Assembly: GCA_946536145.1 (NCBI GenBank)
Contig: CAMNEA010000021.1
Span: 1 to 42,165 of the forward strand
Source of the DNA: an uncultured Butyrivibrio sp.
GTDB taxonomy: Bacteria; Bacillota; Clostridia; Lachnospirales; Lachnospiraceae
Direction: 5' to 3'
Length of the DNA stretch: 42,165 nt
Shown: positions 1 through 9,900 of the stretch, piece by piece
Layout of the letters: each line of letters begins with the position of its first letter
Position numbering within the stretch: position 1 is the first letter of the stretch
Notes under the pieces: model-generated
Seen by the model: only the letters and a program-made list of their open reading frames with translations
What the model was told of the DNA's origin: nothing
Database searches by the model: none
Translations under genes and position numbers: made by a program

Positions 1-52
1 TGCGGCCTCTGCGTCCCGAACGCAGCGCTCTACCAAACTGAGCCACGCCTCG
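1..52 (-). tRNA. tRNA-Pro(CGG), 3' part cut off by the window edge
   Basis: On the minus strand the gene begins at 52 with acceptor half CGAGGCG. It continues with a D arm (GCTC/GAGC), then an anticodon stem CTGCG/CGCAG around loop TTCGGGA, which gives anticodon CGG and reads proline codon CCG. The T arm and the 3' acceptor half lie outside the window. Identity rests on the anticodon loop alone. A consensus-like promoter sits just upstream on the same strand. Confidence 0.88.
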
Positions 53-74
53 ATTTATCGTTGCCGACCAAATT

Positions 75-103
75 ATTATATTGGATAATGAGCGTTTTAT
101 CAA
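75..103 (-). promoter_or_regulatory. Promoter of the tRNA-Pro gene
   Basis: Read on the minus strand, a -35 box TTGATA (98-103) and a perfect -10 box TATAAT (75-80) are separated by exactly 17 bp. The predicted start lies about 15 nt before the tRNA 5' end. This is a sigma-A type promoter pointing away from the sigma-factor gene on the plus strand. Confidence 0.75.
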
Positions 104-138
104 GGGGAATTTTTTAAAAGGAGAAAGTAATAAATTAT

Positions 139-612
139 ATGCTCTCACAGGAAGAAATATATAAGCAGTACAGAGACAAAGTCTTCGGATATGTAAAGAA
201 CCATGTAAATTCAATTGAGGATGCTGAGGATATCACAAGTGATATATTCGTGAAGATATACTCCAAGCTGGATACTTATGATGAGTCCAAGGCGGCACTT
301 TCCACCTGGATCTATTCAATGACCAGCAATACGGTCATTGATTTTTACCGCACCAATCATATCCACTCAGAGATCCCGGAGGATCTTACAGATGACAGGA
401 GCACGATCGAGGATGAGATACTGACCAATGAATCACTGGATGAGCTGGCAGATGCTCTTTCTACGCTCCCTCAAGAGCTTTTGGACATAATCGTCCTAAG
501 GTACTATAAGGGGCTGACACTTCAGGAGATTGCCAAGAAGATGAACCTTTCCTATGGCGTTACTAAACTGCGCCACAGAGAGGCTCTGGGTAAACTCAGA
601 GATTTGTTATAA
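139..612 (+). CDS. RNA polymerase sigma factor, sigma-70 family, ECF-like
   Basis: A 157-residue protein with the two-domain layout of ECF sigma factors. Region 2 covers about residues 8-75, with the acidic AEDITSDIFVKIY segment and STWIYSMTSN before VIDFYR. Region 4 covers about 100-155, with LPQELLDIIVLRYYKGLTLQEIAKKMNLS as a helix-turn-helix for the -35 element. Regions 1 and 3 are absent. The AGGAG at 119-123 is about 15 nt before the ATG, a long spacing, but no closer start codon fits. A small acidic protein follows 77 nt downstream, before a shared terminator, so the two are probably one transcript. No membrane anti-sigma factor is adjacent; signal and regulon are unknown. Confidence 0.88.
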   Translation: MLSQEEIYKQYRDKVFGYVKNHVNSIEDAEDITSDIFVKIYSKLDTYDESKAALSTWIYSMTSNTVIDFYRTNHIHSEIPEDLTDDRSTIEDEILTNESLDELADALSTLPQELLDIIVLRYYKGLTLQEIAKKMNLSYGVTKLRHREALGKLRDLL

Positions 613-689
613 ATTTTTTTGCCATATAGAAAATGGGTTCGTATAAATAATTGAAATCAAAAACACATTGCCAGATGGAGGAATATATT

Positions 690-896
690 ATGGAGAGTAA
701 GCTGTCACGACTGTTCGATTATCAGAAATTTGAGCCAAACTCAAAACTGGATAAACTTATAAAGGATGTTGAGTCAAGATATTCACTGGACGATATGATG
801 ATGTCTGATGATGAGCTTGGCATGGTAAATGCTGCCGGGACTCCCGACGCAATGAGACTTAGAGAAGATGATGATAAGTATAATAATAGAGGATAG
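690..896 (+). CDS. Small acidic protein downstream of the ECF sigma factor
   Basis: A 68-residue protein. The ATG at 690 is chosen over the in-frame ATGs at 651 and 675 because GGAGG at 677-681 sits 8 nt in front of it. It has no membrane segment or signal peptide. The N-terminal half is basic and amphipathic; the C-terminal half is acidic, with a run MMMSDDELGMVNAAGTPD. The DDELxMVxAAG stretch resembles the end of leader peptides of ribosomally made peptides, but the tail has no Cys and little to modify, so that reading is weak. Its place directly after the sigma gene and before the same terminator suggests a role in controlling the sigma factor. I do not recognise the family. Confidence 0.7.
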   Translation: MESKLSRLFDYQKFEPNSKLDKLIKDVESRYSLDDMMMSDDELGMVNAAGTPDAMRLREDDDKYNNRG

Positions 897-903
897 TAAG
901 TTA

Positions 904-935
904 CCCCCGGCAGGAAATCCCTGCCGGGGTTTTTG
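904..935 (+). terminator. Rho-independent terminator of the sigma factor operon
   Basis: A 10-bp GC-rich stem CCCCGGCAGG (905-914) / CCTGCCGGGG (920-929) with a 5-nt loop, followed by TTTTT. Confidence 0.92.
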
Positions 936-951
936 ATGAAAAATTACACAT

Positions 952-992
952 CTTAAGAAAATCTTAAGAATTTTCGACGGTAAATCTTAAGA
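952..992 (+). promoter_or_regulatory. CTTAAGA repeat cluster before the secreted Cys-repeat gene
   Basis: CTTAAGA occurs at 952-958, 963-969 and 986-992. The first two form CTTAAGA-AAAT-CTTAAGA, a 7-N4-7 direct repeat with 11-bp pitch; the third lies 23 bp further, about two helical turns. An 11-bp pitch is typical of OmpR/PhoB-family response regulator boxes. The same 18-mer also reads as an inverted repeat (CTTAAGA-AAA-TCTTAAG). The identical 18-mer recurs at 23001-23018. Between this cluster and the next start codon there is also a small hairpin, TCAGCG-AAT-CGCTGA, at 1051-1065. Confidence 0.5.
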
Positions 993-1110
993 TTTATCTG
1001 ATAATCTGTTTAATGCCCGTTCTGAGCAGGCAGTCACAATCGTAGCTGCATCAGCGAATCGCTGAAATTTTCCGGTAATGAAAAAAGTTTATAAAGGAGG
1101 TTAGAAAGAA

Positions 1111-2136
1111 TTGGAGAAGAAACAGATTATCAGGACACTAAGACTGGCAGCAGGGGCAGTTTTTCTTTCGCTGCTGCTTGGGCTTATCATGCCCGGAATC
1201 CCTGCAAGTACAGTACATGCCAAAGAGTGCAGGCATGAGATCTTTGCCTGGGAGGAGATACTTGCGCCGACATGCTCTAAAGAAGGCATGAAAGCCAGGA
1301 TATGTCAGGAATGTAACGCCATACTTGAGACATCACCGATCAGAAAGCTTGAACACAAGGGGCAGTGGAAAACCACAAGAGCCTCAACCTGTACGAAGGA
1401 AGGTATCAGATCTTTTATCTGCAGGAATTGCAACACAGTGATTGAGACGAAGCCGGCTCCCAAGAAGAATCACTCTTATAAGTGGGTTACGACCAAGACA
1501 GCAACATGTTCTGCAGTTGGCAGAAAGGATAGGAAATGCAAAAACTGCGGAGTAATATCTGAAACAGCTGTAATTTCGACAAAAAAGCATTCATATAAAT
1601 GGGTGACTACGAAAGAAGCAAGCTGTACTTCGAAAGGGATTTCGTCTCACAAGTGTAAAAATTGCGGAAGTGTTGGTGAGACAAAAGTTCTGGATATGAA
1701 AAAGCACAAATGGGGATCCTGGCAGATCAGGAAGGCAGCAGCCTGCAATGCAGAAGGTATAAAGGTGAGAGCATGCACGGTTTGTAAAAAGTCAGAGAGT
1801 GAGAGCATCAAAGCCACGGGAAAGCACAAGTACGGCAACTGGGAGGTAAAGTCTATCACTGTATACGGTCAGACTATCAAATTTTCTCAGATGCGTAGAT
1901 GTAATGTATGCGGGGCAACGCAGAGAGCAGCCGGACAGTCTGCATCTTTTGGTAAGCAGCACTTAGCTAAAAGCTATTATTTCAAGCACACTCCAAAGTC
2001 AGGAAGGATTGTCATCCTGTGCATAGACTGCCACAAGTCTGTAACCGGTACAGTTTCAGATGGTGTGGTGGACTTCACCAGACCTTCGAGGGATAATTCA
2101 AAGCAGACATCTAAGAACTGGAAACCTATATCGTGA
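1111..2136 (+). CDS. Secreted protein with tandem Cys-pair (zinc-ribbon-like) repeats
   Basis: A 341-residue protein starting at TTG, supported by AAAGGAGG at 1093-1100. A signal peptide with hydrophobic core LAAGAVFLSLLLGLIMPG ends near VHA|KE (after residue 37). The rest is five units of about 40 residues plus a divergent sixth. Each unit has the form H-x3-W, then a lone Cys (PTC, STC, ATC, SCT, AACN), x3-G and a CxxC pair; a final CxxCH lies near residue 310. Cys and His spacing fits a small metal-binding or disulfide-held repeat. The protein is basic (many KK/KN) and has no LPxTG or other anchor that I can see. Related units, with the lone Cys lost, occur in the two large surface proteins of this window. 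Function unknown; a cell-wall-associated role is inference. Confidence 0.8.
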   Translation: MEKKQIIRTLRLAAGAVFLSLLLGLIMPGIPASTVHAKECRHEIFAWEEILAPTCSKEGMKARICQECNAILETSPIRKLEHKGQWKTTRASTCTKEGIRSFICRNCNTVIETKPAPKKNHSYKWVTTKTATCSAVGRKDRKCKNCGVISETAVISTKKHSYKWVTTKEASCTSKGISSHKCKNCGSVGETKVLDMKKHKWGSWQIRKAAACNAEGIKVRACTVCKKSESESIKATGKHKYGNWEVKSITVYGQTIKFSQMRRCNVCGATQRAAGQSASFGKQHLAKSYYFKHTPKSGRIVILCIDCHKSVTGTVSDGVVDFTRPSRDNSKQTSKNWKPIS

Positions 2137-2243
2137 TTTTTTAAGCAACTGCTCATTTTAATTTGCAGCCTTCGGAAATCCATTGCCTATGTGATAAATG
2201 TCATGTAGACTATGATGAGACATAAAAAGAAAAGGAAAACGGA

Positions 2244-2921
2244 TTGACCACTATGGCAGACTACAACGTGATTTTTGATATGGACGGGGTTATCTTTGAT
2301 TCCGAGCGCACCCTGTATGATTGCTGGATGGAGATGGCAAGGAAATACAGCCTTGATGAAGAGCTCGTAAGTGACACTTATATCAGATGTATAGGGACTA
2401 ATAATAATCAGACGACACAGATATACGAATCTGTATTTGTGCCTATCCTTGGGTATGAGAGAACAAGGGCTTTGTGGGATGAATGTGTAGAGCTTCACCA
2501 AAGAAGGTACAGTGACGGTATTCTTCCGATAAAACCCGGGGTAAAAGAGATTCTGGAATATCTTTACGGAGCAGGCGTTAGAATCGGGATTGCTTCATCA
2601 TCGAGAAAAGAGACAGTCGAAAAGCAGGTAGGAGCAGCAGGACTGATCGGTTATTTTAGCGGGATAGTAGGTGGCGACTCGGTTAAGATAAGTAAGCCTA
2701 ACCCGGAGATATATCTTCTTGCATGTAGTGAGTTCGGATTTATTCCTGGAGAAACATTCGCCATAGAAGATTCTTTCAATGGAATCAGGGCAGCAAAGGC
2801 AGCGGGAATGAGGGCAATCATGGTACCGGACATGATTCCCGCTGATGGTGAGATGAGAAGCCTCTCAGAGACCATTTGCAGAGATCTTAATGAGGTCATC
2901 CGTTATTTTAAATCGCTATGA
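2244..2921 (+). CDS. HAD-superfamily hydrolase, beta-phosphoglucomutase-like
   Basis: A 225-residue cytosolic protein with all four HAD motifs. Motif I is DMDGVIFDSE (D12 nucleophile, D14 acid/base). Motif II is the SSS around residue 118. Motif III is the Lys of SKPNPEIY near 150. Motif IV is IEDSFNGI near 174. The helical cap between motifs I and II places it with phosphatases/mutases acting on small phosphosugars. Substrate cannot be told from sequence. The TTG at 2244 has AAGGA 7 nt upstream; the ATG at 2253 is an alternative start that would remove three residues. A long hairpin terminator follows directly. Confidence 0.88.
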   Translation: MTTMADYNVIFDMDGVIFDSERTLYDCWMEMARKYSLDEELVSDTYIRCIGTNNNQTTQIYESVFVPILGYERTRALWDECVELHQRRYSDGILPIKPGVKEILEYLYGAGVRIGIASSSRKETVEKQVGAAGLIGYFSGIVGGDSVKISKPNPEIYLLACSEFGFIPGETFAIEDSFNGIRAAKAAGMRAIMVPDMIPADGEMRSLSETICRDLNEVIRYFKSL

Positions 2922-2922
2922 T

Positions 2923-2965
2923 ACGAAAAAGAGAGTGCAAATAAGTATAAGGCTCTCTTTTTCGT
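2923..2965 (+). terminator. Terminator after the HAD hydrolase gene
   Basis: Perfect 13-bp inverted repeat ACGAAAAAGAGAG (2923-2935) / CTCTCTTTTTCGT (2953-2965) with a 17-nt loop. The T5 run lies inside the distal arm, so it could end transcription in either direction. Confidence 0.75.
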
Positions 2966-3128
2966 CAGTTTTGTGGTTAAAACAAAATTTCTTTTATTGA
3001 AGTTTTGAGGTGAGATCCCCAATATTTTATAAAGAATCCGCTTAGGTTCAATTGTCGTATTCGCGACACAAAGGCAATTCTGCCATGATTTCCAACTAGA
3101 GAAATGTACTGAAAGGAACTAAAAAAAT

Positions 3129-4064
3129 ATGGAAAAACTAACTGTATCAGGAGCAGTCGCTTCCGTCGACGATGCCTATCTAAGTGCAACAGGTCCGGTG
3201 GCGGTTGGTATGACCAATGACTATATGTTTCGTATAGTCTTTCAAGAAAACAAGCATGCATTAAAAGGGCTGTTAAGTTCGGTACTACATATCGATCCTG
3301 AAAGCATTAAAACTCTTGAGATAAGAAACTCTGTAAAACCCGGAGTAAGTATCGCTGATAAAGAGTACAGGATGGACATCATCGCAACAATGAATGATGA
3401 AACAAACCTAAATCTTGAAATGCAGCTTAGGAACCAGGGGAACTGGAAATACCGGTCTTTAGCATATCTTTGTCGAGAGTTTGATAGTCTTAATCATGGT
3501 GATGACTATGAAATGGTTCAGCCTGTCTATCAGATTGGTTTTCTTGGCTTTACCCTTTTTGAAGATCACCCTGAATTCTGCGCATGCTATCAGATGAGAA
3601 ACTGTAAGGATAACTATGTTTATACTGACAGGTTCAATCTGATAGTGATAGAATTAGATCAAGAAGATAAAGCATCAGATGAAGACATTAAATATGGAAT
3701 AGACAGGTGGGTAAGACTCTTTAAATCCAAGACATGGGAGGATCTTAAGATGGTAGCTCAGGAAAATGAATTCATGACTTCAGCTGTTAAATCAATGTAC
3801 CTTTCCAATGAAGACAAAAATGTCATCAAAGTCGCAAGAGAACGTGAAGAATTCCTTCGATCACAGGCCTATAAAGAAAGAAGGATCGCTAGTCTTACAG
3901 CAGAGAATGCGACCTTATCCAATGAGAATGCGACTTTATCCAATGAGAACGAGGTCTTGGCCAGTAGGAATAAGACCTTATCTGAAGAAAAGGCTGCACT
4001 TGAAAGCGAGATTGCCCGTTTGCACAAGATCATTAAGGAAAATGATATTATCGCCGACAGCTGA
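3129..4064 (+). CDS. Rpn-family PD-(D/E)XK nuclease/putative transposase-like protein
   Basis: A 311-residue protein of the Rpn/PD-(D/E)XK family, known for recombination-promoting nucleases related to transposases. The N-terminal domain opens with NDYMFRIVFQENK. The core runs YRMDIIA (acidic residue near 84) to NLNLEMQLR (E and Q near 97-99), followed by YRSLAYLCREFDSLNHGDDY, a typical block of this family. The C-terminal 70 residues are a coiled coil with heptads ENATLSN, ENATLSN and ENEVLAS; the first two are 21-bp tandem DNA repeats. AAAGGA at 3112-3117 supports the start. The gene stands alone and appears intact. A broken relative lies at 40271-41288. No terminal inverted repeats were seen. 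Confidence 0.8.
   Translation: MEKLTVSGAVASVDDAYLSATGPVAVGMTNDYMFRIVFQENKHALKGLLSSVLHIDPESIKTLEIRNSVKPGVSIADKEYRMDIIATMNDETNLNLEMQLRNQGNWKYRSLAYLCREFDSLNHGDDYEMVQPVYQIGFLGFTLFEDHPEFCACYQMRNCKDNYVYTDRFNLIVIELDQEDKASDEDIKYGIDRWVRLFKSKTWEDLKMVAQENEFMTSAVKSMYLSNEDKNVIKVAREREEFLRSQAYKERRIASLTAENATLSNENATLSNENEVLASRNKTLSEEKAALESEIARLHKIIKENDIIADS
3903..3965 (+). repeat. Tandem 21-bp repeat encoding coiled-coil heptads
   Basis: Two nearly identical 21-bp units (3903-3923 and 3924-3944, one difference) and a third diverged unit (3945-3965) each encode one heptad, ENATLSN-like. The unit length equals exactly one coiled-coil heptad, so slippage would lengthen or shorten the coil without a frameshift. 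Confidence 0.8.
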
Positions 4065-4102
4065 TTATACGTTTAATATTTCATGAAGTACCGGAGGAGA
4101 AA

Positions 4103-5584
4103 ATGGGATTACTTGAAGATTACAAAGAAAAAATGAAGCAGCTGGGATATCTGAAACATGCTACAGCGCTCATGAACTGGGATCTTGAGACGACGGCTCC
4201 GGACGGGGCAAAAGAAAAACTCACTGATGCGCTAACTTATTTTTCAACGGAAGCTTTTAAGCTCTCAACAAGCGATGAAGTCTATGGTCTGGTAAATGAA
4301 CTATCAGAGCCTGAGGAGTTTGATAAACTTGATGATGTGATGAAGTTTGACATCAGCCGCACCAAGAGAGATCTTGATAAAATGAGGAGGCTCCCGGCTG
4401 ATGTGTATGAGGAGTATGTCAGGATCACGACCAAATCGGGAATCACATGGCAGAAAGCCAAGCAGGCCAGCGACTTTTCTTTGTATGAAAAAGATCTTTC
4501 AGATGTGATCGAAATTGTCAAAAAGTATCAAAGCTATGTCAATCCTGATAAGGATGTGTATGATGCTCTCATAGACCAGTTCGAGGAGGGCATGACCCAG
4601 GAAATAATAGACAGGGTCTTCGGAGACCTGAGAAAAGAGCTGGTTCCGCTTGTTGATGAGGTTAGCAAGAGACCTCAGCCTGATCATAGCAAATTTGCTT
4701 TCAGGGTTCCCGTGCATGTTCAGAAGGAGGTCTGCCGCTTTCTGGTTGAATACATGGGAATGGACATGAACAGATTCTCCATGGGAGAGACAGAGCATCC
4801 GTTCACTACCAGTATGAATATGGATGACGTCAGGGTCACAAATCACTACAGGGAAGATGCATTCATCGAGCCGATTTTCTCGGCTATTCACGAGGGCGGT
4901 CATGCGATCTTTGATCAGAACGTGGATCATAAATATGACAACACGGCGGCAAGTGATGTATCCTATATGGGACTTCACGAGAGCCAGTCAAGGTTCTATT
5001 AAAATATTCTGGGAAGGAATATCAATTTCTGGAAACCCATTTGGCATAAGATGACAGAGATGATTCCTGAGCTTAGAGATGTTACGCTTGATGACTTTTA
5101 TAGTGAGATAAACTCAGTTCAAAAGAGCTATATAAGAACAGAGGCCGACGAGCTCACATATTGCCTGCATGTAATCCTTCGATACGAGATTGAGCGGGAG
5201 ATTTTTAAAGGCACTGTCACGGTAAAAGAGCTGCCGGAAGTTTGGAATAAAAAGATGGAAGAGCTCCTTGGCATAATTCCACGAAATGATGCTGAAGGTG
5301 TCCTGCAGGATATGCACTGGTCGGACGGAAGCTTCGGATACTTCCCATCATATCTTCTTGGCAATATTTATGACGGAATGCTTCTTGAAGCGATTGAAAA
5401 AGACCTTGGGAGCATCGATGATATCCTGGCAAAGGGAGACATTAAAAAGATCACAAAATGGCTTAATGAGAATATCCATCAGTATGGTGCCACAAGGATT
5501 TCCAGGGAAGTCCTCGAAAAAGTCTGCGGTAAAGAACTTACGGCAGAGCCAATCATTGCTTATTTTAAAAGAAAACATCTGTGA
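4103..5584 (+). pseudogene. M32-family metallocarboxypeptidase interrupted by an in-frame stop
   Basis: Reading through gives a 493-residue M32 carboxypeptidase, near the usual 500. The zinc site is complete: HEGGH at residues 263-267 and the HES glutamate at residue 293. Codon 300 (5000-5002) is TAA where the family has HESQSRFYEN, so a single GAA to TAA change explains the stop. Downstream the same frame resumes at once (NILGRNINFWKPIWHKMTE) and runs open to 5584 with conserved-looking sequence. The truncated product keeps the metal ligands but lacks the C-terminal 193 residues. Restart at the ATG at 5051 has no good ribosome binding site. It may be a fresh pseudogene, a strain variant or a sequencing error. 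AGGAG precedes the ATG at 4103. Confidence 0.88.
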
Positions 5585-5596
5585 TAACAAAAATAA

Positions 5597-5632
5597 CGAG
5601 GGAGCTGCACAATGCAGTTCCCTCGCCTTATT
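5597..5632 (+). terminator. Hairpin terminator after the M32 gene
   Basis: Stem CGAGGGAGCTGCA (5597-5609) / TGCAGTTCCCTCG (5613-5625), 13 pairs including one G-T, with a 3-nt CAA loop. The tail CCTTATTATT is T-rich but broken. An A-rich stretch precedes it, so it may also serve the other strand. Confidence 0.7.
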
Positions 5633-5765
5633 ATTAACATCATTGCACTTTTACAGTGCATTTTTGCAAAGAATATGGTGCTTGGGATGTGCATGATATC
5701 TTGAATCTCTGATTCTAAATATCATAAAATGGATGTACGATCTGGCTTTGACAGGAGGAGAGACA

Positions 5766-6641
5766 ATGCACTTTGTTGAAGCAAAGGGAATACTTACAGC
5801 AAACCATGGACGCCATGGTATGAATATTTATCGTGGATGCACGCATGGCTGTATTTACTGTGACAGCAGGAGCAAATGCTATCAGTTCAGGCATCCCTTT
5901 GAGGATATAGAAGTGAAGCGCAACGCACCACAGCTGCTGGAAAAGGCACTAAAATCCAAAAGAAGAAAGTGCATGATAGGCACAGGCGCTATGTCCGATC
6001 CGTATATGCACTGCGAGAATGAACTTGGACTGACCAGGAGATGTTTTGAGATAATAAGGCACTACGGCTTTGGACTGGCAATACAGACAAAATCTGACCT
6101 TATCCTTCGGGACATAGATCTTCTTGATGAAATAAACCGTTTGGCAAAGTGCGTGGTGCAGATGACGCTTACAACCTACGATGATGATCTGTGCGGTATT
6201 CTGGAACCCAACGTGTGCAACACAAGGCGCAGGATAGAGGTGCTAGAAGAGATGCAGAAAAGAGGAATTCCCACAGTAGTATGGATTACTCCGATCCTGC
6301 CGTTTATAAATGATACTGCTGAGAACATAACTGCAATATTAAACGAGTGTGTACGCGTAGGTGTGGTGGGGATAATTGATTTTGGCATGGGGCTTACGCT
6401 TCGTGAAGGAGACAGGGAATACTATTATGCAGCACTTGATAAGCACTTTCCGGGCATGAAGGCGCGATACATAAGAAGTTACGGAAACGCCTATGAACTT
6501 CCAAGTCCCAACGCAAAAGAGCTGACGCGGATATTTAAAGAGATTTGCTTGGCAAATAATATCATTTCTAATCCTGAGGAATGCTTTCAATATATGAATG
6601 AACTGCCTGACAGATATGAGCAGCTGAGCTTGTTTGATTAG
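5766..6641 (+). CDS. SPL-family radical SAM protein
   Basis: A 291-residue protein. The ATG at 5766 is preferred to the upstream ATG at 5733 because AGGAGG at 5753-5758 precedes it by 7 nt. RGCTHGCIYCD carries the Cx3Cx2C cluster that binds a 4Fe-4S centre and S-adenosylmethionine. GTGAMSDPY, a lysine-bearing IQTKSDLILRD and WITPILPFINDT match the spore-photoproduct-lyase-like/Rv2578c branch of radical SAM proteins. Members are often annotated as DNA repair photolyases, but substrates are mostly unproven. It stands alone between two terminator-bounded genes. No extra C-terminal Fe-S Cys cluster is visible. Confidence 0.85.
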   Translation: MHFVEAKGILTANHGRHGMNIYRGCTHGCIYCDSRSKCYQFRHPFEDIEVKRNAPQLLEKALKSKRRKCMIGTGAMSDPYMHCENELGLTRRCFEIIRHYGFGLAIQTKSDLILRDIDLLDEINRLAKCVVQMTLTTYDDDLCGILEPNVCNTRRRIEVLEEMQKRGIPTVVWITPILPFINDTAENITAILNECVRVGVVGIIDFGMGLTLREGDREYYYAALDKHFPGMKARYIRSYGNAYELPSPNAKELTRIFKEICLANNIISNPEECFQYMNELPDRYEQLSLFD

Positions 6642-6905
6642 ATGATAATGGCCCCGGTGGCAGGCTCTATTTTTCTTAAGATTATCGACAAGCTTCATAT
6701 GATTATCCTCCATAAGTATTTGACATTCTGATTATATTATACGTTTTCATTGCAGAAAGTTTAGAAATATTTTATGATTAATGAGCACAAAAACTGAAAT
6801 ATTATTTCGCCAAATGATGAATTACAGTAAATGTTTGCAAAAGATTTTTTGTAGACAAGGGGGCAAATGTGGATATTATTACTGGCGAAGAGAAGGAGGG
6901 AGAGA

Positions 6906-9900
6906 ATGCTAAAAAGGAAAATTATCTTAGGAAAGGCAAAAAAGGCGCTGGCATTAACGCTCACAAGTGCGATGATTGCTTCACTTAGCCCGAATTTTGT
7001 GGGAGGGGCACTGAAGGCGCAGGCTGCTGATGAACAGAACAGAATTGCCGGGACAAATCTTTTTAGGGGTATATCAGAAATTGATGACCCCTCAGGTGCC
7101 GGAGGGTGGCAGTATTTGTATTTTGGGAAACTCAAATCAAAAAACCTAAAGTACAGGATTCTTGATAAAGATTCCACAAAATACAGATCATCCGGGAAAA
7201 CAATATTTATTGATTGTGATAATACATTGAATAGTACGTATACTGATATCTGTTTTCCTTACTTTGATGAACATTCTTATGAATGGAGATTCAGCAATCT
7301 GTACAAGTGGCTTAATGGGAGAGATTTCCTGAACAATGACAACTGTTTTACTGAACTTGAAAGAAATGCGATTCTGCCAAGTACTCAGGAAGAAGGCTCT
7401 ATATATATGAAAGATAGTGGTATAACACATAGATGTTGGGCACTTACTGGAGAAAAAGTGTTTGCTCTTTCGTGGAATGATGTGTTTCCTGTTACTTCAG
7501 AATCAACTACATACAAACAATATGGTTATGGTAATGCTGAAGCAAGAAAGAAGAGATACTATCAAAATCCTGATAGTACTATTGCACAGCATTGGCATTT
7601 TCGTTCGAGGGCTTATGGAACATATGTTAACCCTTTAGAGGGGGTTGATGAACAAGGAAGAGAATGGTACGAAAGTGATACCGATTACAGTAATGCCGGA
7701 ATCAGCCCAGCCATGAATCTTGATCCCGAGCAGGTTATTCTTTCTTATCTTATCAGCGGATATAAGGACAACGCCGGTGCGGAGTGGAAACTCGAATTAT
7801 GGGATAACAAAATGTGGGTCAATGTCACGGATGCAAGCTCTGTGAATGTAACAGACACTGAGATGGATCTTAACGTGGATTATGAGATACAGGGAGCAGG
7901 AACTCCTACACATCTGGGGCTGCTTGTTTACGCTGGTACAGCTGATACCGGGTCTCTTGTATATTATCAAAATGTGGAGTATACGGGAGAGGAAAAAGGA
8001 ACAGTTACATTTAAGAATGTCAACAGAGGTTTGATGGGTTCCGGTTACAGCATATATCTTATTTCAGAGAGACTGAATGGTGGAAAAAACACTGATTATG
8101 CATCCTCTCCAAAGGCAATGGAAATAAAGCATGTTCATAACTGGACCGTGACTAGTAATTCTACCACAAAAGCTACCATTTCATGCAGCGGATCTTTAAA
8201 GGGCGAAACCTGCGGAATAACCAAAACTATCACACTCGACGGACCAGGTAAAACATATGATGGTTCGGAGGCAACTGCACGGTTTTCAAAATCAGACTCT
8301 ATTTCAAGCGCAATAAGTATTTCTGACATTACATATACTAAGATACTTAATGGAAAGACTATCTTTTTGAATGGTGCGCCTGTAAATGCCGGGACGTATA
8401 CGGCATCAGCTACTGTAGGGGATGGTACCAATACAATAAGGCTGCAGGCACGTGTCAGGATAGCACAAAAACCTCTTTCACAGGATATGGTAAGTGTTAC
8501 TCCGAACAGCTTTACGTATGATGGCAAAGAAAAGGCTCCAGAGGTTGTTGTTAAGGATGGGAATAAAGTCCTTAAGAAAGATACCGATTATACGATAGAC
8601 AGTTCAAGCATTCAAAAAAGCACAAAAGCAAGTGCTCCGGAAGGATATACGGATGGATATCCGATTACAGTTACCGGAAAGGGCAATTATAAGAATTCAG
8701 TAACAGGTCGATGGACCATAGAAAAAGCAAATCCTGTTGTAACTAAACCTGTCGCAAAAAGTCTTAGTGAAAACGGTTCGAATCAGGAACTTGTGAAATC
8801 TGGATCAGCCAAAAACGGAACCATCAAATATGCACTTGGAAGTAACGACAAGACTGCTCCTGCGTCTGACAAGTTTTCAACAGCTGTTCCTACAGGTAAG
8901 GCAGCAGGAACCTATTATGTATGGTACAAAGTTGATGGTGATGCCAACTATACAGATGTTGCTGCAAAATGCATAACTGTTACGATATCTGCAAAAGAAG
9001 AACCTGCTCATAAGCATACCCTTGTGAAAACCGAAGCCAAAGCGGCAACAGCAACAACAGCCGGTAATTCTGCATACTGGACCTGCAGCGGTTGCAATAA
9101 GTATTTCGCAGATGCAGCAGGAACCAAGGAGATAACAAAGAACTCCTGGATCATTCCAGCAACAGGAACAGTCGCCAAGCATACCCACAAGCTTGTGAAG
9201 ACAGATGCCAAGGCAGCTACAGCAACAACTCCTGGAAATACAGCATTCTGGACCTGCAGCGATTGTGGAAAGTTCTTCTCGGATGCGGCAGGAACCAAAG
9301 AGATAACAAAGAATTCCTGGATAATTCCGGCAACAGGAGCAGATAACAAGCATAATCACAAGCTCGTAAAGACAGCTGCTGTTGCAGCAACTGCAACCAC
9401 AGCAGGTCATACTGAGTACTATACCTGCAGCGATTGCGGAAAGTTCTATTCAGATGCAGCAGGAACCAAAGAGATAGCAAAGAACTCCTGGATCATTCCT
9501 GCAAAGGGAACAGATAATAAGCATACCCACTCACTGGTTAAGACAGAAGCCAAGGCAGCAACTGCAACAACTCCCGGAAACACAGCATTCTGGACCTGCG
9601 CAGGCTGCGGAAAGTTCTTCTCAGATGCAGCAGGAACCAAAGAGATAGCAAAGAACTCATGGGTGATCCCGGCAAAGGGTAAAAACAGCAAGACACCTGC
9701 AGCAAAGGGCAAGACAATCAGTAACAAGTCAGCGAGCTATGTGGTAACCTCCAGCAGCAAGAAGGCACCTACCGTTAAATACAAAGCACCAAAGAACAGC
9801 AAGGCTACATCTGTAACGATTCCTGATACTGTGAAGATCAGCGGTGTTACTTACAAGGTTACAGAGATAAATGCAAAAGCCTTCAAGAATAAGAAGATAA

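Noticed and set aside
5000..5002. Recoded stop (selenocysteine or pyrrolysine)
   Set aside because: The codon is TAA, which neither system uses, and the expected residue is Glu.
5051..5584. Independent gene for the second half of the M32 peptidase
   Set aside because: It is in the same frame as the first half, continues the family sequence directly after the TAA, and lacks a ribosome binding site at 5051.
8877..9727. Long minus-strand frames opposite the Cys-pair repeats
   Set aside because: They mirror the repeat units of the surface gene, are very rich in Cys/Ser/Ala by codon shadowing, and have no start signals.
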